A DNA stretch of 46,852 bases, from assembly GCA_030066155.1 (NCBI GenBank), contig JASJCE010000015.1, positions 1 to 46,852 on the forward strand, in the 5' to 3' direction. Shown piece after piece: positions 8,972-18,677 of this stretch. This DNA is from Desulfobacterales bacterium. GTDB taxonomy: Bacteria > Desulfobacterota > Desulfobacteria > Desulfobacterales > JAFDCJ01. Positions within the stretch are counted from its first letter, which is position 1; the number at the start of each line of letters is the position of its first letter. The position numbers were made by a program, and so were the translations under genes. Below the pieces are notes generated by a model. The model was given only the letters and a program-made list of their open reading frames with translations, was not told where the DNA came from and did not search any database.

Positions 8972-10017
8972 TTTTTTATGCCCACTGCAGGCGTCGTTTT
9001 TTTTCTTTTCGTACGGCCAGCACGCATCTGAGCCGCCACCGCCGCGATGGGCATCATACCGGCCGGGCGATAGCGCATCATGAGAACCATAATAAGACCA
9101 AAAGCCAGGAAGCGAACTTCCACCGGCAATCCTAACAACGGCAGCAGTTCACGAAGAATCTCACTCAACGAAACCAGTATCACGGCTCCGATCATAACCC
9201 CCCATATATTGCCCATGCCGCCGAGCACAATCATGCACAAAATCAAAAAAGATTCCCAGAACTTGAACATGTCCGGTGACAGGAAGGTTACCCATCTGGC
9301 AAAAAAGCTGCCGCCCACAGCGCCGAAGGCGGCACTGATTGCAAAGGCGATAACCTTATAAGCCAGCAGGTTGATGCCGCAGGATACAGCAGCGACTTCG
9401 TCATCGCGAATGGCAAACCAGGCTCTTCCCAGACGGGAGTCCTGAATGCGGTACATAACAAAGACCGTCACTAAAACCATAGTGATAGCAAGATAATAGT
9501 ACGGCAACTCGCCTACGAACTCCCATTTCGGACCCCCAAAAAGCGTCAGGTCGATCGACACCACATCAATTCCCGGCAGACCCAGAGGCCCCCGGGTGAG
9601 CCAGATTTCGTTGGTTAGAAATAGGACGACCAGCTCTGAAAAGCCGAAGGTCACAATGGCAAAGTAGTCTCCCGTGAGTCTCAGCGTCGGCGCCCCCAAT
9701 AAAATTCCCCAGATAGCGCCATTGATAAAAGCCAGGGGAATAATGACCCAGTACGAAAGGCCAAAGTGATAGGTCAGCAGCCCCGAAGTGTAGGCGCCGA
9801 TGCCGTAAAACCCGACATAGCCCAGGTCCAGAAGCCCATTGAAGCCCGGAACAATGTTTAATCCTAAGGCCAGAATCATGTAAAGAAAAATGAGGATAAC
9901 AATGTGGAGCAGGTAATCCGTAACAAAGGGAAGGAACGGAAGGATCAGCACAAAAATCAACAGGCCGATTCTTATTTTGGCGCCGCGGCTCAAGTTCTGT
10001 GGTGCAAAATTACCCAT
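8968..10017 (-). CDS. livM: Branched-chain amino-acid ABC transporter permease LivM, short form (operon 2)
   Basis: 349-residue membrane permease starting MGNFAPQNLSRGAKIRIGLL at the ATG at 10017; an in-frame TTG at 10056 would lie inside livH and is less likely. It has the LivM region LGLNIVPGFNGLLDLGYVGFYGIGAY and the loop DSRLGRAWFAIRDDEVAA. The C-terminus is basic (RTKRKKTTPAVGIKK). It lacks the N-terminal two-helix extension of the operon 1 LivM. The gene starts 2 bases after the livH stop codon is entered, essentially overlapping. Confidence 0.93.
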   Translation of the reverse strand: MGNFAPQNLSRGAKIRIGLLIFVLILPFLPFVTDYLLHIVILIFLYMILALGLNIVPGFNGLLDLGYVGFYGIGAYTSGLLTYHFGLSYWVIIPLAFINGAIWGILLGAPTLRLTGDYFAIVTFGFSELVVLFLTNEIWLTRGPLGLPGIDVVSIDLTLFGGPKWEFVGELPYYYLAITMVLVTVFVMYRIQDSRLGRAWFAIRDDEVAAVSCGINLLAYKVIAFAISAAFGAVGGSFFARWVTFLSPDMFKFWESFLILCMIVLGGMGNIWGVMIGAVILVSLSEILRELLPLLGLPVEVRFLAFGLIMVLMMRYRPAGMMPIAAVAAQMRAGRTKRKKTTPAVGIKK

Positions 10018-10018
10018 C

Positions 10019-10915
10019 TCACATACTCTTTTTGGTTTCTTTGAGTACCCGACCAAACAAGCCCGCGGGTATCAAGATGATAACAATGATCATCACGGCG
10101 TAAGAAATACCGTCCCGGTAGAGCGAGCTCAAATAACCCGCCCCAAAGGCCTCCGCCACACCCAGTACGACACCACCTAACATGGCACCGGGCACCGAAC
10201 CAATGCCGCCCAGCACGGCAGCGGCAAATGCCTTGACTCCCGCAACGTAGCCCATGGTCGGATACAGCGTGTTGTAGTAGGCGCCGACCATAATGCCGGC
10301 GGCTCCGCCTAAAGCTCCTGCCAGAGCGAAGGTATATGAGATTACCCGGTTGACGTTGATTCCTGCCAGAGCGGCCATGGTTTTATTCTGGGCCACGGCC
10401 CGCATCGCCTTACCCCATCTGGTTTTCTTAATGATAAGATTGAGCCCAACCATCATGATCATCGTCAGGCCGAATATGAAGAGATGAAACCATGAAAGAT
10501 TGACGCCACCAAAGCTGACGGCCGCTTTTTCAAAGTAAGTGGGCAGTGCGCCGTGGGGGAAAGGCCTGGGTCTTGAACCCCAGATGACCATGGCCAGATT
10601 TTGCAGAAAAATCGACATTCCGATGGCTGTAATCAGCGCAGCCAGACGGGGTGATTGTCTTAAAGGGCGATACGCGAAAATATCCAACATTACACCGCAA
10701 ACCGCACAGCAGGCCATGGCAAGGGGAAATGCCGCATAAAAGGGGAGTCCCAGGACACTGATGAAGGTGACGGCGAAAAAAGCACCCAGCATGTAGATTT
10801 CGCCGTGAGCAAAATTAATCAGTTGGATAACACCATAAATCATGGTGTAACCCACAGCGATCATGGCATATATACCACCGATAACAAGGCCGTTGACCAG
10901 CTGTTGTAAAAACAA
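10019..10915 (-). CDS. livH: Branched-chain amino-acid ABC transporter permease LivH (operon 2)
   Basis: 298-residue membrane permease. It begins MFLQQLVNGLVIGGIYAMIA and continues with VGYTMIYGVIQLINFAHGEI, the family hallmark. The loop MRAVAQNKTMAALAGINVNRV is the EAA-like contact with the ATPases. A GGGGGG stretch directly before the ATG can serve as ribosome site. It follows the binding-protein gene after a 191-base spacer carrying a perfect hairpin. Confidence 0.95.
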   Translation of the reverse strand: MFLQQLVNGLVIGGIYAMIAVGYTMIYGVIQLINFAHGEIYMLGAFFAVTFISVLGLPFYAAFPLAMACCAVCGVMLDIFAYRPLRQSPRLAALITAIGMSIFLQNLAMVIWGSRPRPFPHGALPTYFEKAAVSFGGVNLSWFHLFIFGLTMIMMVGLNLIIKKTRWGKAMRAVAQNKTMAALAGINVNRVISYTFALAGALGGAAGIMVGAYYNTLYPTMGYVAGVKAFAAAVLGGIGSVPGAMLGGVVLGVAEAFGAGYLSSLYRDGISYAVMIIVIILIPAGLFGRVLKETKKSM

Positions 10916-10941
10916 ATGTCCCCCCGTTAGGTACGGAAAGA

Positions 10942-10964
10942 CGCCGGAACCTGGGGTTCCGGCG
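10942..10964 (-). terminator. Perfect 10-bp hairpin between livK2 and livH2 (attenuator or mRNA stabiliser)
   Basis: CGCCGGAACC pairs perfectly with GGTTCCGGCG around a 3-base loop. There is no T-run, so it is more likely an mRNA 3'-end stabiliser or partial attenuator than a full terminator. Its place, between binding protein and permease genes, mirrors the hairpin at 3942-3985. Confidence 0.6.
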
Positions 10965-11106
10965 ATAGTTTCAGTTCACTGAGTTAGACAAAACTTAGGA
11001 GCTTCACCCCAATCGGATTGTTGGAATGCAGGAGCAATCGAAGCGAAAACTCCGGCCCTGGTAGATGCCCGGATATCTTCAATGAACTGCAAAGATTCCA
11101 AGGCAT

Positions 11107-12246
11107 TTACTCGGCCGCTACGAATTTACCATTCTTGACCATTTTAACGAAGGCGGGTTTGGTAGTATCACCCTTCTTATCAAAGTAGGTCAGACCGGTG
11201 ATACCCTTGTAACCATTGGCCTCTGAGTTTATGGTAGCCAGTCCGTCACGAATTTTCTTGCGATCAGGACCGGTTTTGGCGATGACCTGGGCCAAGATTC
11301 CCAGGCAATCATATGCATTGGCACTCATCCAGTCCACTTCACGGCCATAGGCCGCCTTGAACCGTTTGGCGAAGGCCTTGCCTTCAGGACCTGCCGCCGA
11401 TGCCAGGAAGGGAACCGTGAGATAAGTGTTGTCGGTTGCCTTGCCACCGATTTTGATGTAGTCCTCGTTGTCAATGCCGTCGGCACCGAAGAGGGGACCG
11501 TTAAAGCCCAGCTTGCGGGCTTGACCGGCGATCAGGGCGCCTTCCGGGTGATAGCCGCACAGGAAGATGGTGTCGGGCTTATCGCGCAAAAGCTTGGTCA
11601 GCTGGGGTGTGAAGTCGGTCGTCTTGGCAACGTAGGCCTCAGCGCCGGTCACCTTGACGCCGGCGGACTTGGCCCCGGCCATGAAAGAGTCTTTGAGACC
11701 GATGGCATAGTCGTTGTTTTCATAAAAAATGGCCACCGAGTTCTTACCCAGCAATTTCGGCACAACATGCGAGGCCAGGTATTTACCCTGAAAGTCGTCC
11801 GTGTAACAATTGCGGAAAAACCAGCCCTTGCCGACATCGCCGATAGTTGGATTGGTAGAAGTTGGCGAAATGGCTGGGAGCCCCGCCCGCACATAAATAG
11901 GAACGGCAGCCAGCGTCGCTGAAGAGCACAGGTGGCCGATGACGGCCACAATGCTCTTGTCCGCTGCGAATTTTGAGCCGACTGTACCGGCATCTTTAGG
12001 CGCGCAGAGGTCATCCCCCCAGACAAGCTCTACCATTTGACCATTGATGCCGCCGGCATCGTTGATTTCTTTGAGTTTGAGGCTGACACCGGCTTTGATA
12101 TTGTCACCATATGCAGCCAGATCTCCGGTGAAGGGCGAAGCGACACCAATCCTGATGTTGTCGGCCATGGCTCCGCTTGTTAAGCCGAAGAGCAAGGCAA
12201 TACCAAAGATCAATCCATTGAACAAATACGTCCGTTTGTTTTTCAT
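11107..12246 (-). CDS. livK: Branched-chain amino-acid ABC transporter substrate-binding protein LivK (operon 2)
   Basis: About 379-residue periplasmic receptor. The ATG at 12246 follows GGAAGGAGGAAGGATC; the in-frame start 18 bases upstream would swallow the ribosome site. Signal peptide MKNKRTYLFNGLIFGIALLF ending near GAMA; mature part DNIRIGVASPFTGDLAAYGD. It shows GHLCSSATLAAVPIYVRAGL and ISPTSTNPTIGD, the ligand-binding serine/threonine region of Leu/Ile/Val receptors. First gene of operon 2, behind a clear promoter. Confidence 0.94.
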   Translation of the reverse strand: MKNKRTYLFNGLIFGIALLFGLTSGAMADNIRIGVASPFTGDLAAYGDNIKAGVSLKLKEINDAGGINGQMVELVWGDDLCAPKDAGTVGSKFAADKSIVAVIGHLCSSATLAAVPIYVRAGLPAISPTSTNPTIGDVGKGWFFRNCYTDDFQGKYLASHVVPKLLGKNSVAIFYENNDYAIGLKDSFMAGAKSAGVKVTGAEAYVAKTTDFTPQLTKLLRDKPDTIFLCGYHPEGALIAGQARKLGFNGPLFGADGIDNEDYIKIGGKATDNTYLTVPFLASAAGPEGKAFAKRFKAAYGREVDWMSANAYDCLGILAQVIAKTGPDRKKIRDGLATINSEANGYKGITGLTYFDKKGDTTKPAFVKMVKNGKFVAAE

Positions 12247-12303
12247 GATCCTTCCTCCTTCCAAAGGTTTATAAGTTTGACCACAATTGCCCTAAACAAT
12301 AAT

Positions 12304-12332
12304 GGTATAATTGAATGATTTAATTGCGTCAA
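12304..12332 (-). promoter_or_regulatory. Sigma-70-type promoter of liv operon 2
   Basis: On the minus strand TTGACG (12327-12332) and TATACC (12304-12309) are spaced 17 bases apart, about 58 bases from the livK2 start. The -35 flank TTGACGCAATTAAATCA matches the operon 1 promoter at 15 of 17 positions by eye, suggesting a shared origin and possibly shared control. Confidence 0.7.
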
Positions 12333-12476
12333 GATCCATTTTTGTTGTCGTTGAATTGCGGATTAATCAGTAAAAAGAGCTTGCTGTTCATTCGTGATGC
12401 CTGTATGGATTATAGCGCTTGTCAAAAACTCGTTCCGAGAACGGGGATATGAAAATTCAAATAGTTAAAAAAGGGC

Positions 12477-13337
12477 GTGAAGTTGCGAAAAGTCGGATTA
12501 TTTGTAAAAAAAGATCGAAAAGCCTGCCAAAAGGCCGATGAATTCGAAGCATGGTTAAAAAAAAAGAACATCGAGGTCGTGCGGCGGGAAAGTTCAGCCC
12601 CGGGCCTGCATTCGGGCTCCAACAACACGGTTTTTGCACCACCGGATTTATTTTGCATGTTTGTTTTAGGCGGAGATGGTACATTTTTGGGTGCAGCACG
12701 CTGGATCGGCGACCTGAATATACCGGTGCTGGGCATCAAATTTGGTGAAATCGGTTTTCTGGCGGAAACGGCAGCCGAAAATCTTTTCGGTGCGGCCGAA
12801 AATGTCTTTAAAGGCGATTATGCTATCAGGCGCCGTATGCGTCTGAAGGTCGATGTGGTGCGCGACAACAAAACCCTGATCAGCGAAACCGTCCTCAACG
12901 ACATTGTGATCAACCGGGGCGCCCTGGCGAGACTGGCCGACGTCGAAACCCATATCAACGACCATTATCTGACCACTTTCAGAGCCGATGGTCTGATTGT
13001 CGCCAGCCCGACCGGGTCGACCGCATATTCGCTGGCAGCCGGCGGACCGGTCATTCATCCCGATGTCCCCGGCATCGTGATCACCCCGATTTGCCCCTTT
13101 ACGCTGACCAACCGTCCGCTGATCGTTCCCGAGTCGATCCGGATTAAACTGAAGCTTGCAAAAGGGGCCTCCGACATCAAGTTGACATTTGACGGACAGA
13201 AAGGGCTCGATATCGACGACCGGGATACCATCATCGTCCGCAAGGGCTCCCATCCACTCAACATGATCACCCTGCCCGGCCAGCATTATTTTGATGTGCT
13301 GAAAGCGAAATTGAGATGGTCCGGGGGCAGGGTGTAG
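12477..13337 (+). CDS. nadK: NAD kinase (ATP/polyphosphate-dependent NAD+ phosphorylation)
   Basis: 286-residue cytoplasmic enzyme that makes NADP+ from NAD+. It has the catalytic GGDGTFLGAARW motif near residue 65, the NDIVINRGALARLADVETHI region, and the conserved GSTAYSLAAGGPVIHPDVPG stretch that binds NAD. Length is typical. The reading frame opens with GTG at 12477 after AAAAAAGGGC; an ATG at 12449 is out of frame. It is divergent from the liv operon. Nothing suggests loss of function. Confidence 0.93.
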   Translation: MKLRKVGLFVKKDRKACQKADEFEAWLKKKNIEVVRRESSAPGLHSGSNNTVFAPPDLFCMFVLGGDGTFLGAARWIGDLNIPVLGIKFGEIGFLAETAAENLFGAAENVFKGDYAIRRRMRLKVDVVRDNKTLISETVLNDIVINRGALARLADVETHINDHYLTTFRADGLIVASPTGSTAYSLAAGGPVIHPDVPGIVITPICPFTLTNRPLIVPESIRIKLKLAKGASDIKLTFDGQKGLDIDDRDTIIVRKGSHPLNMITLPGQHYFDVLKAKLRWSGGRV

Positions 13338-13365
13338 AAACGGATAGTTGCCCCAAAGCGATTGG

Positions 13366-13394
13366 TTGACTTACGCCACCGCTTACAATATATA
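13366..13394 (+). promoter_or_regulatory. Sigma-70-type promoter before the LPP20-like gene
   Basis: TTGACT at 13366-13371 and TATATA at 13389-13394 with a 17-base spacer, about 85 bases upstream of the ATG at 13479. Confidence 0.55.
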
Positions 13395-13478
13395 CTTCTG
13401 GATGATAAACCGCATCTGGAGCTTCATATTCTCGAAGAGCGCACTTACGGTGCTCATTCATCAAGTCAGGGAGGACGG

Positions 13479-14366
13479 ATGAAAGGGCAGCTGTATCTTA
13501 CATATTTGATCATTTTCAGTTTATTGTCCATCAACGCGGGAGCTGTCCGGGCATCCGACATCCGCTCATTGATCGAATTCAAGGAAAATGGCACCATCGA
13601 CTGGACCAAAGGCATCGTTGCCGCCAGAGGACTGGAAGACCAGACCTCTTATAGTTATCTCAAAAAATCCCAGGGGCAGAACCGGCAAACCATCGCCGCA
13701 GCTATGACCAAAGCCCGCCACAACCTTCTCGAAACCATTGTCGGTATTCGAATAAATGCCGAAAACCGGGTCATCGATATTGTCGAGAACTACCCCACCG
13801 TCATGTCTCAACTAAAGGCCATGACTTATCAGGCACCGGAAATTAATGATCTGCGACGGCATCTTTATGACGGCACCGTGGAAGTCTGGTCTCAGTTGAA
13901 ATTGAATGGTGGATTTACCCAGCTGATTCTGCCACCTGAAATCAGACAAATTGAATCCATCAAGCAACTGATGCCGGGAAAAAACACCGCATCGATTCGA
14001 ACCCGATCGCGGTCATCGGAAATATATACCGGCATGGTGGTCGACGCGCGGGGTATCCAGGCCATACCCGTCATAGCGCCCCGGATATTGGATGAAAATC
14101 TGGAAGAAGTTTTCGGACCCACGTACGCCAGCCGAGAATTCGCAGTCCAGAACGGCGTTGCCCGCTATACAACCAACATCTGGAAGGCCAAATTTGATAA
14201 TCGGGTTGGCGACAATCCGATTGTGGTCAAGGCTCTGAAAACCAAATGGCCGGGCCGCTGCGATTTTATTATCAGCAACGCCGATGCCGACAAGCTGCGC
14301 AGTGCCTCGGAGCACCTGCTGTTCCGGCGGGAGTGTCGCGTGATAATTGTCCTTGATCCGATGTGA
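13479..14366 (+). CDS. Exported LPP20-family-like protein of unknown function
   Basis: 295 residues from the ATG at 13479, which follows AGGGAGGACGG and opens a signal peptide (MKGQLYLTYLIIFSLLSINA, cleavage near VRAS). The longer in-frame opening at 13362 lies on the promoter. The segment WTKGIVAARGLEDQ ... AAAMTKARHNLLETIVGIRI resembles LPP20-type domains, where a short strand is followed by an Ala-rich helix and a GxRI/V motif. The C-terminal half (IYTGMVVDARGIQAIPVIAP) resembles the second half of similar bacterial proteins. There is no lipobox cysteine, so it is predicted periplasmic rather than lipid-anchored. Role unknown; it stands alone after nadK. Confidence 0.75.
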   Translation: MKGQLYLTYLIIFSLLSINAGAVRASDIRSLIEFKENGTIDWTKGIVAARGLEDQTSYSYLKKSQGQNRQTIAAAMTKARHNLLETIVGIRINAENRVIDIVENYPTVMSQLKAMTYQAPEINDLRRHLYDGTVEVWSQLKLNGGFTQLILPPEIRQIESIKQLMPGKNTASIRTRSRSSEIYTGMVVDARGIQAIPVIAPRILDENLEEVFGPTYASREFAVQNGVARYTTNIWKAKFDNRVGDNPIVVKALKTKWPGRCDFIISNADADKLRSASEHLLFRRECRVIIVLDPM

Positions 14367-14566
14367 ATTGGACATTTGAGCAAACCCACCTCTCAACTCC
14401 TATCCTGTTGATGCTCGTTACAGGCAATAACCTCAATTTTTCGGGAAAATTAATTTATGAAATAGTATACAGACAAATAGCCAAAAGGACACGCTCACGA
14501 ATACGCCGCAGGCTTCAAAATATATAAAATTATAAGATATCGATAGCTTATTTCCATTAATCGTGC

Positions 14567-14583
14567 TTGGCATGTATTATGCT
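14567..14583 (+). promoter_or_regulatory. Sigma-54 (RpoN) promoter
   Basis: TTGGCATGTATTATGCT matches the RpoN consensus TGGCAYGNNNNTTGCW at 15 of 16 positions, with the essential GG (14569-14570) and GC (14581-14582) exactly 10 bases apart. The predicted start of transcription is near 14594, about 70 bases before the ATG at 14664. Confidence 0.75.
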
Positions 14584-14663
14584 CTCCCGTTTGGCAGATA
14601 TAGACTACATTCTCGACGATATTTTTTTATTTATATGAAAACATAAATCTGGTTAAGAATCTT

Positions 14664-15287
14664 ATGGCGAGCAAAAATATATTTTCACAAATTATATTGT
14701 TGGTATCTATCGTTCTGATATCGTTGGTTTTTACAAATTTTGCCGCTGCTTCTGAGCCGATTGAGTTCATGCTGGCGTGGGATGCCAATGACGAAGCAGA
14801 TATCGATGGGTACGAGGTATATTATCGAACACCAGGCTCTGATTATGAGTTAATCGGGGATGTGTATGTTGATGAGCTGGCAGATCCGGATAATCCGATG
14901 GTCATAATAACAGATCTTTATAACGGTGTAACTTCCGAATTGACAATTCCTTCAGTAAATGTGCCAGCCTTGGCAATGGTAGATGGCGCAACATACTATT
15001 ACGCCGTAACGGCCTTTGATACCCAGGGCAACATAAGTGATTTCTCTGATGACCTTTGTCTGGAAGTGACCGGATCATCGGTCGCTGGATGCCGTTCATT
15101 AAATGGCAGTTCCGCAAATAGTGATGGAAGTGGTGGTGGCGGCGGCGGTGGCTGCTTTATTGCGACGACGATCGATAATCCGCATCAAAACAAATCATCC
15201 GGAAAATTCTTGGTGATGTATTTATCGGGTATGTTTATAGCTGGCACCGCGGCATTGTGGTCGCACTCACGTTTCAAAGACAGGTAG
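14664..15287 (+). CDS. Small exported fibronectin-III-like protein with CFI-box C-terminal anchor/sorting tail
   Basis: 207 residues. Signal peptide 1-29 (cleavage near FAAAS). Residues 33-135 look like one fibronectin type III-like domain (LAWDANDEADIDGYEVYYRT ... TYYYAVTAFDTQGNISDFSD). A Gly run at 157-163 leads to C164-FIATT, a short version of the CFI-box seen in deltaproteobacterial surface proteins. A hydrophobic helix (about 182-200) and the basic end SRFKDR follow. Motif, helix and basic cluster form the tripartite layout of sorting tails such as PEP-CTERM. The substrate and the sorting enzyme are unknown. It is preceded by a sigma-54 promoter and has a weak ribosome site. Confidence 0.8.
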   Translation: MASKNIFSQIILLVSIVLISLVFTNFAAASEPIEFMLAWDANDEADIDGYEVYYRTPGSDYELIGDVYVDELADPDNPMVIITDLYNGVTSELTIPSVNVPALAMVDGATYYYAVTAFDTQGNISDFSDDLCLEVTGSSVAGCRSLNGSSANSDGSGGGGGGGCFIATTIDNPHQNKSSGKFLVMYLSGMFIAGTAALWSHSRFKDR

Positions 15288-15641
15288 CTTTTAGGCCTGG
15301 AGTCACTCAACCAAAAGGAGAGAGATCAGCAGCCTTATGCCCTAATTCTGCTCGAAATCATATCTTTTCGGCGACCACTTTTCGTTTTCGAGGAAGACCT
15401 GAGGAAGCAATTATCCATGCTAAAAAAGCGATGCAACACCAATAACAAATAACGAATAACCCATAACTATCCGTTCCGTCCTCCGTCATCTATTCCGACT
15501 TCCGGACTCTCACCCCCTCTGCCCCACAATTCCAACTTTCGCATTCCGACTTCCGCATTCTCACCCCCTCTGCCCTACAGTTCCAACTTCCGCATTCCGA
15601 CTTCCGACTTTATTTCCTCTCTGCTCTCTGCTCTTTGCCCA
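15288..15641. other. Gene-free spacer after the CFI-box protein
   Basis: No supported gene. At 15357-15445 one frame reads GRPEEAIIHAKKAMQHQ, reminiscent of the second helix of a TPR unit; it could be a relic but is too short to call. The rest, 15480-15640, is the C/T-rich tandem repeat listed separately. Confidence 0.5.
15492..15611. repeat. 51-bp tandem repeat, about 2.4 copies
   Basis: Units at 15492-15542 and 15543-15593, plus a partial one at 15594-15611. Each begins ATTCCGACTTCCG, followed by TCTCACCCCCTCTGCCC and TTCCAACTT. The units differ at only a few positions. Fragments of the same words occur in inverse orientation at about 38688-38760. Confidence 0.85.
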
Positions 15642-16901
<1,260 letters not shown>

Positions 16902-16924
16902 TCAGTATTCTCCCATTTCTCAAT

Positions 16925-18160
16925 TTAATTCGGTTCCGGTCGGACGCTTGCTGCCAGTTCAGGTTCACCTTGGCGGTCATTAGCCGGCTTTTCACCCTTC
17001 AACCCCGCCATCTCCCTGATAACATCAGCTTTATTGGTATGTTCCCAATTCAGCTCGGGCTCACTGCGGCCGAAATGGCCGTAAGCTGACGTCAATTTGT
17101 AAATCGGGCGCAGCAGGTCGAGGTACTCGATGATCGCCCTTGGTCTCAGGTCGAAAACCGCTTTTACAATTTCCTCAACCTGACTTTTGGGTATAACCCC
17201 GGTTCCCATCAAATCCACCATGACCGAGACGGGCTGGGCCACACCGATGGCGTAGGCGATCTGAATTTCACATTTCTTGGCGACCCCTGAGGCCACAATA
17301 TTCTTGGCGATGTGTCGGCCCATGTAGGATGCGCTGCGGTCGACCTTTGACGGGTCTTTGCCGGAAAAGCAGCCGCCACCATGACTGCCCTGCCCCCCGT
17401 AGGTGTCGACAATGATTTTGCGGCCGGTCAGACCGCAGTCACCCATGGGGCCGCCGATGACAAACCGGCCCGTGGGATTTATAAAATAGCGCGTATCGCC
17501 GTCGGTCATATCGGCCGGAATCACTTTTTTGATCACTTCCTCGATGATCGCCTCTCTCAGCTCTTCATAGGTGACATCGTCCCGATGCTGGGCCGAAACA
17601 ACGACCGCATCGACCCGCCTGGGGGTTCCGTTCTCATACTCGATCGTCACCTGAGATTTGCCGTCCGGACGCAAAAAATCCAGCGACCCGTTCTTGCGAA
17701 CCGTTGTCAGGCGGCGGCAGAGTTTGTGCGCGTACGTAATCGGCATGGGCATCAACTCGGGCGTTTCATCGGATGCAAAACCAAACATCAGACCCTGATC
17801 GCCGGCACCCTGGTCCTTGAAGAGACCCTCACCCTCGTTGACGCCCTGGGCAATGTCGGGTGATTGGCGGTCGATACTCGTAATGACTGAACAGGTTTGA
17901 TGATCAAAACCCATCCGGGAAGACGAATACCCGATTTCACGAATGGTATCCCGTACGATTTGTGGCATATCCACGTAGCAGTCGGTCGTGATTTCGCCCG
18001 AAATGAAGGCCAGCCCGGTTGTAACGAGGGTCTCGCAGGCAACCCGGCAGTTTTGGTCCTGGGCCATAATGCTGTCCAATATCGAGTCGGATATGGCATC
18101 GGCAACCTTATCCGGATGGCCTTCGGTCACTGACTCAGATGTGAATAAATAGCTTTCCAT
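16925..18160 (-). CDS. metK: S-adenosylmethionine synthetase (methionine adenosyltransferase)
   Basis: 411-residue cytoplasmic enzyme making SAM from methionine and ATP. It shows [20 protein letters not shown] at the N-terminus, [20 protein letters not shown], and the P-loop-like [20 protein letters not shown] region, all with the expected catalytic residues. The C-terminus has an extra charged tail ([20 protein letters not shown]). AAGGAGAATATTC precedes the ATG. First gene of metK-ahcY, with a structured leader upstream. Confidence 0.97.
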   Translation of the reverse strand: MESYLFTSESVTEGHPDKVADAISDSILDSIMAQDQNCRVACETLVTTGLAFISGEITTDCYVDMPQIVRDTIREIGYSSSRMGFDHQTCSVITSIDRQSPDIAQGVNEGEGLFKDQGAGDQGLMFGFASDETPELMPMPITYAHKLCRRLTTVRKNGSLDFLRPDGKSQVTIEYENGTPRRVDAVVVSAQHRDDVTYEELREAIIEEVIKKVIPADMTDGDTRYFINPTGRFVIGGPMGDCGLTGRKIIVDTYGGQGSHGGGCFSGKDPSKVDRSASYMGRHIAKNIVASGVAKKCEIQIAYAIGVAQPVSVMVDLMGTGVIPKSQVEEIVKAVFDLRPRAIIEYLDLLRPIYKLTSAYGHFGRSEPELNWEHTNKADVIREMAGLKGEKPANDRQGEPELAASVRPEPN

Positions 18161-18181
18161 GAATATTCTCCTTGTTCCGTT

Positions 18182-18296
18182 AGGGGCGAAATCCCCTGTT
18201 TTATTGCTTTACCGATTGATTTGGGAGCCTACGCGAAGGCAAGTGGAAAGGTGCTATCGCAGTTGTCTCAAAACAGGCGGAAATGATGAGATTTCC
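18182..18296 (-). promoter_or_regulatory. Candidate structured leader RNA of metK-ahcY
   Basis: On the minus strand, 5' to 3': GGAAAT (18291-18296) pairs with ATTTCC (18279-18284) around loop CTCATC; the loop CTCA can pair with TGAG just downstream (18267-18270), giving a possible H-type pseudoknot. Then GCCT/AGGC (18227-18240) and AGGGG/CCCCT (18182-18197) hairpins follow, the latter ending about 14 bases before the ribosome site. No known SAM or SAH riboswitch consensus was recognised. A TTGACA on the minus strand at 18334-18339 could be its -35 element, without a good -10. Confidence 0.4.
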
Positions 18297-18339
18297 ATAT
18301 AAAACAATCGATATTAAATCAACTATAAATAGTTGTCAA

Positions 18340-18677
18340 TAGCGGGGTTGAATCCTGAACCCATTAAACAAAATACTGTGTTTTTCTTTTAAAAATACAT
18401 AATTCACCCCATAGTTAAAAAGCTCTTATTAGAGTAGATTCACCCCGGCTTGTTGTATCTATTCAGAACCACCTCCATCAGATCTGCCGTCCCTACATTG
18501 CTGTAGCAATCTGGTATTATTTGATAAGTTTGGTTGATACAGCACCTCCAGGCAAATTATTGTTTCCACGATTGTTCCTTGCGTCTATGAAATATGAATG
18601 CGTTCGTTTTCCTGGTGATAGAAAGCATTTGATGATCTATTCATGAGTTAATTTCAACCCTAAAACAGGAGGTATTT
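18340..18677. other. Divergent metK / fdhA intergenic region
   Basis: No gene is supported in this AT-rich stretch. It must hold the fdhA promoter, but no convincing sigma-70 or sigma-54 box was found. An inverted repeat ATTGCT-GT-AGCAAT at about 18498-18511 is the only operator-like element. AGGAGG just before 18678 is the fdhA ribosome site. Confidence 0.4.

Noticed and set aside
12666-13286. 206-codon minus-strand frame
   Set aside because: Antisense to nadK, whose motifs are clear; low-complexity translation without family features.
18161-18340. Known SAM-I, SAM-II or SAH riboswitch before metK
   Set aside because: The conserved core sequences of these classes that I can recall were not found, so only an unnamed structured leader is reported.
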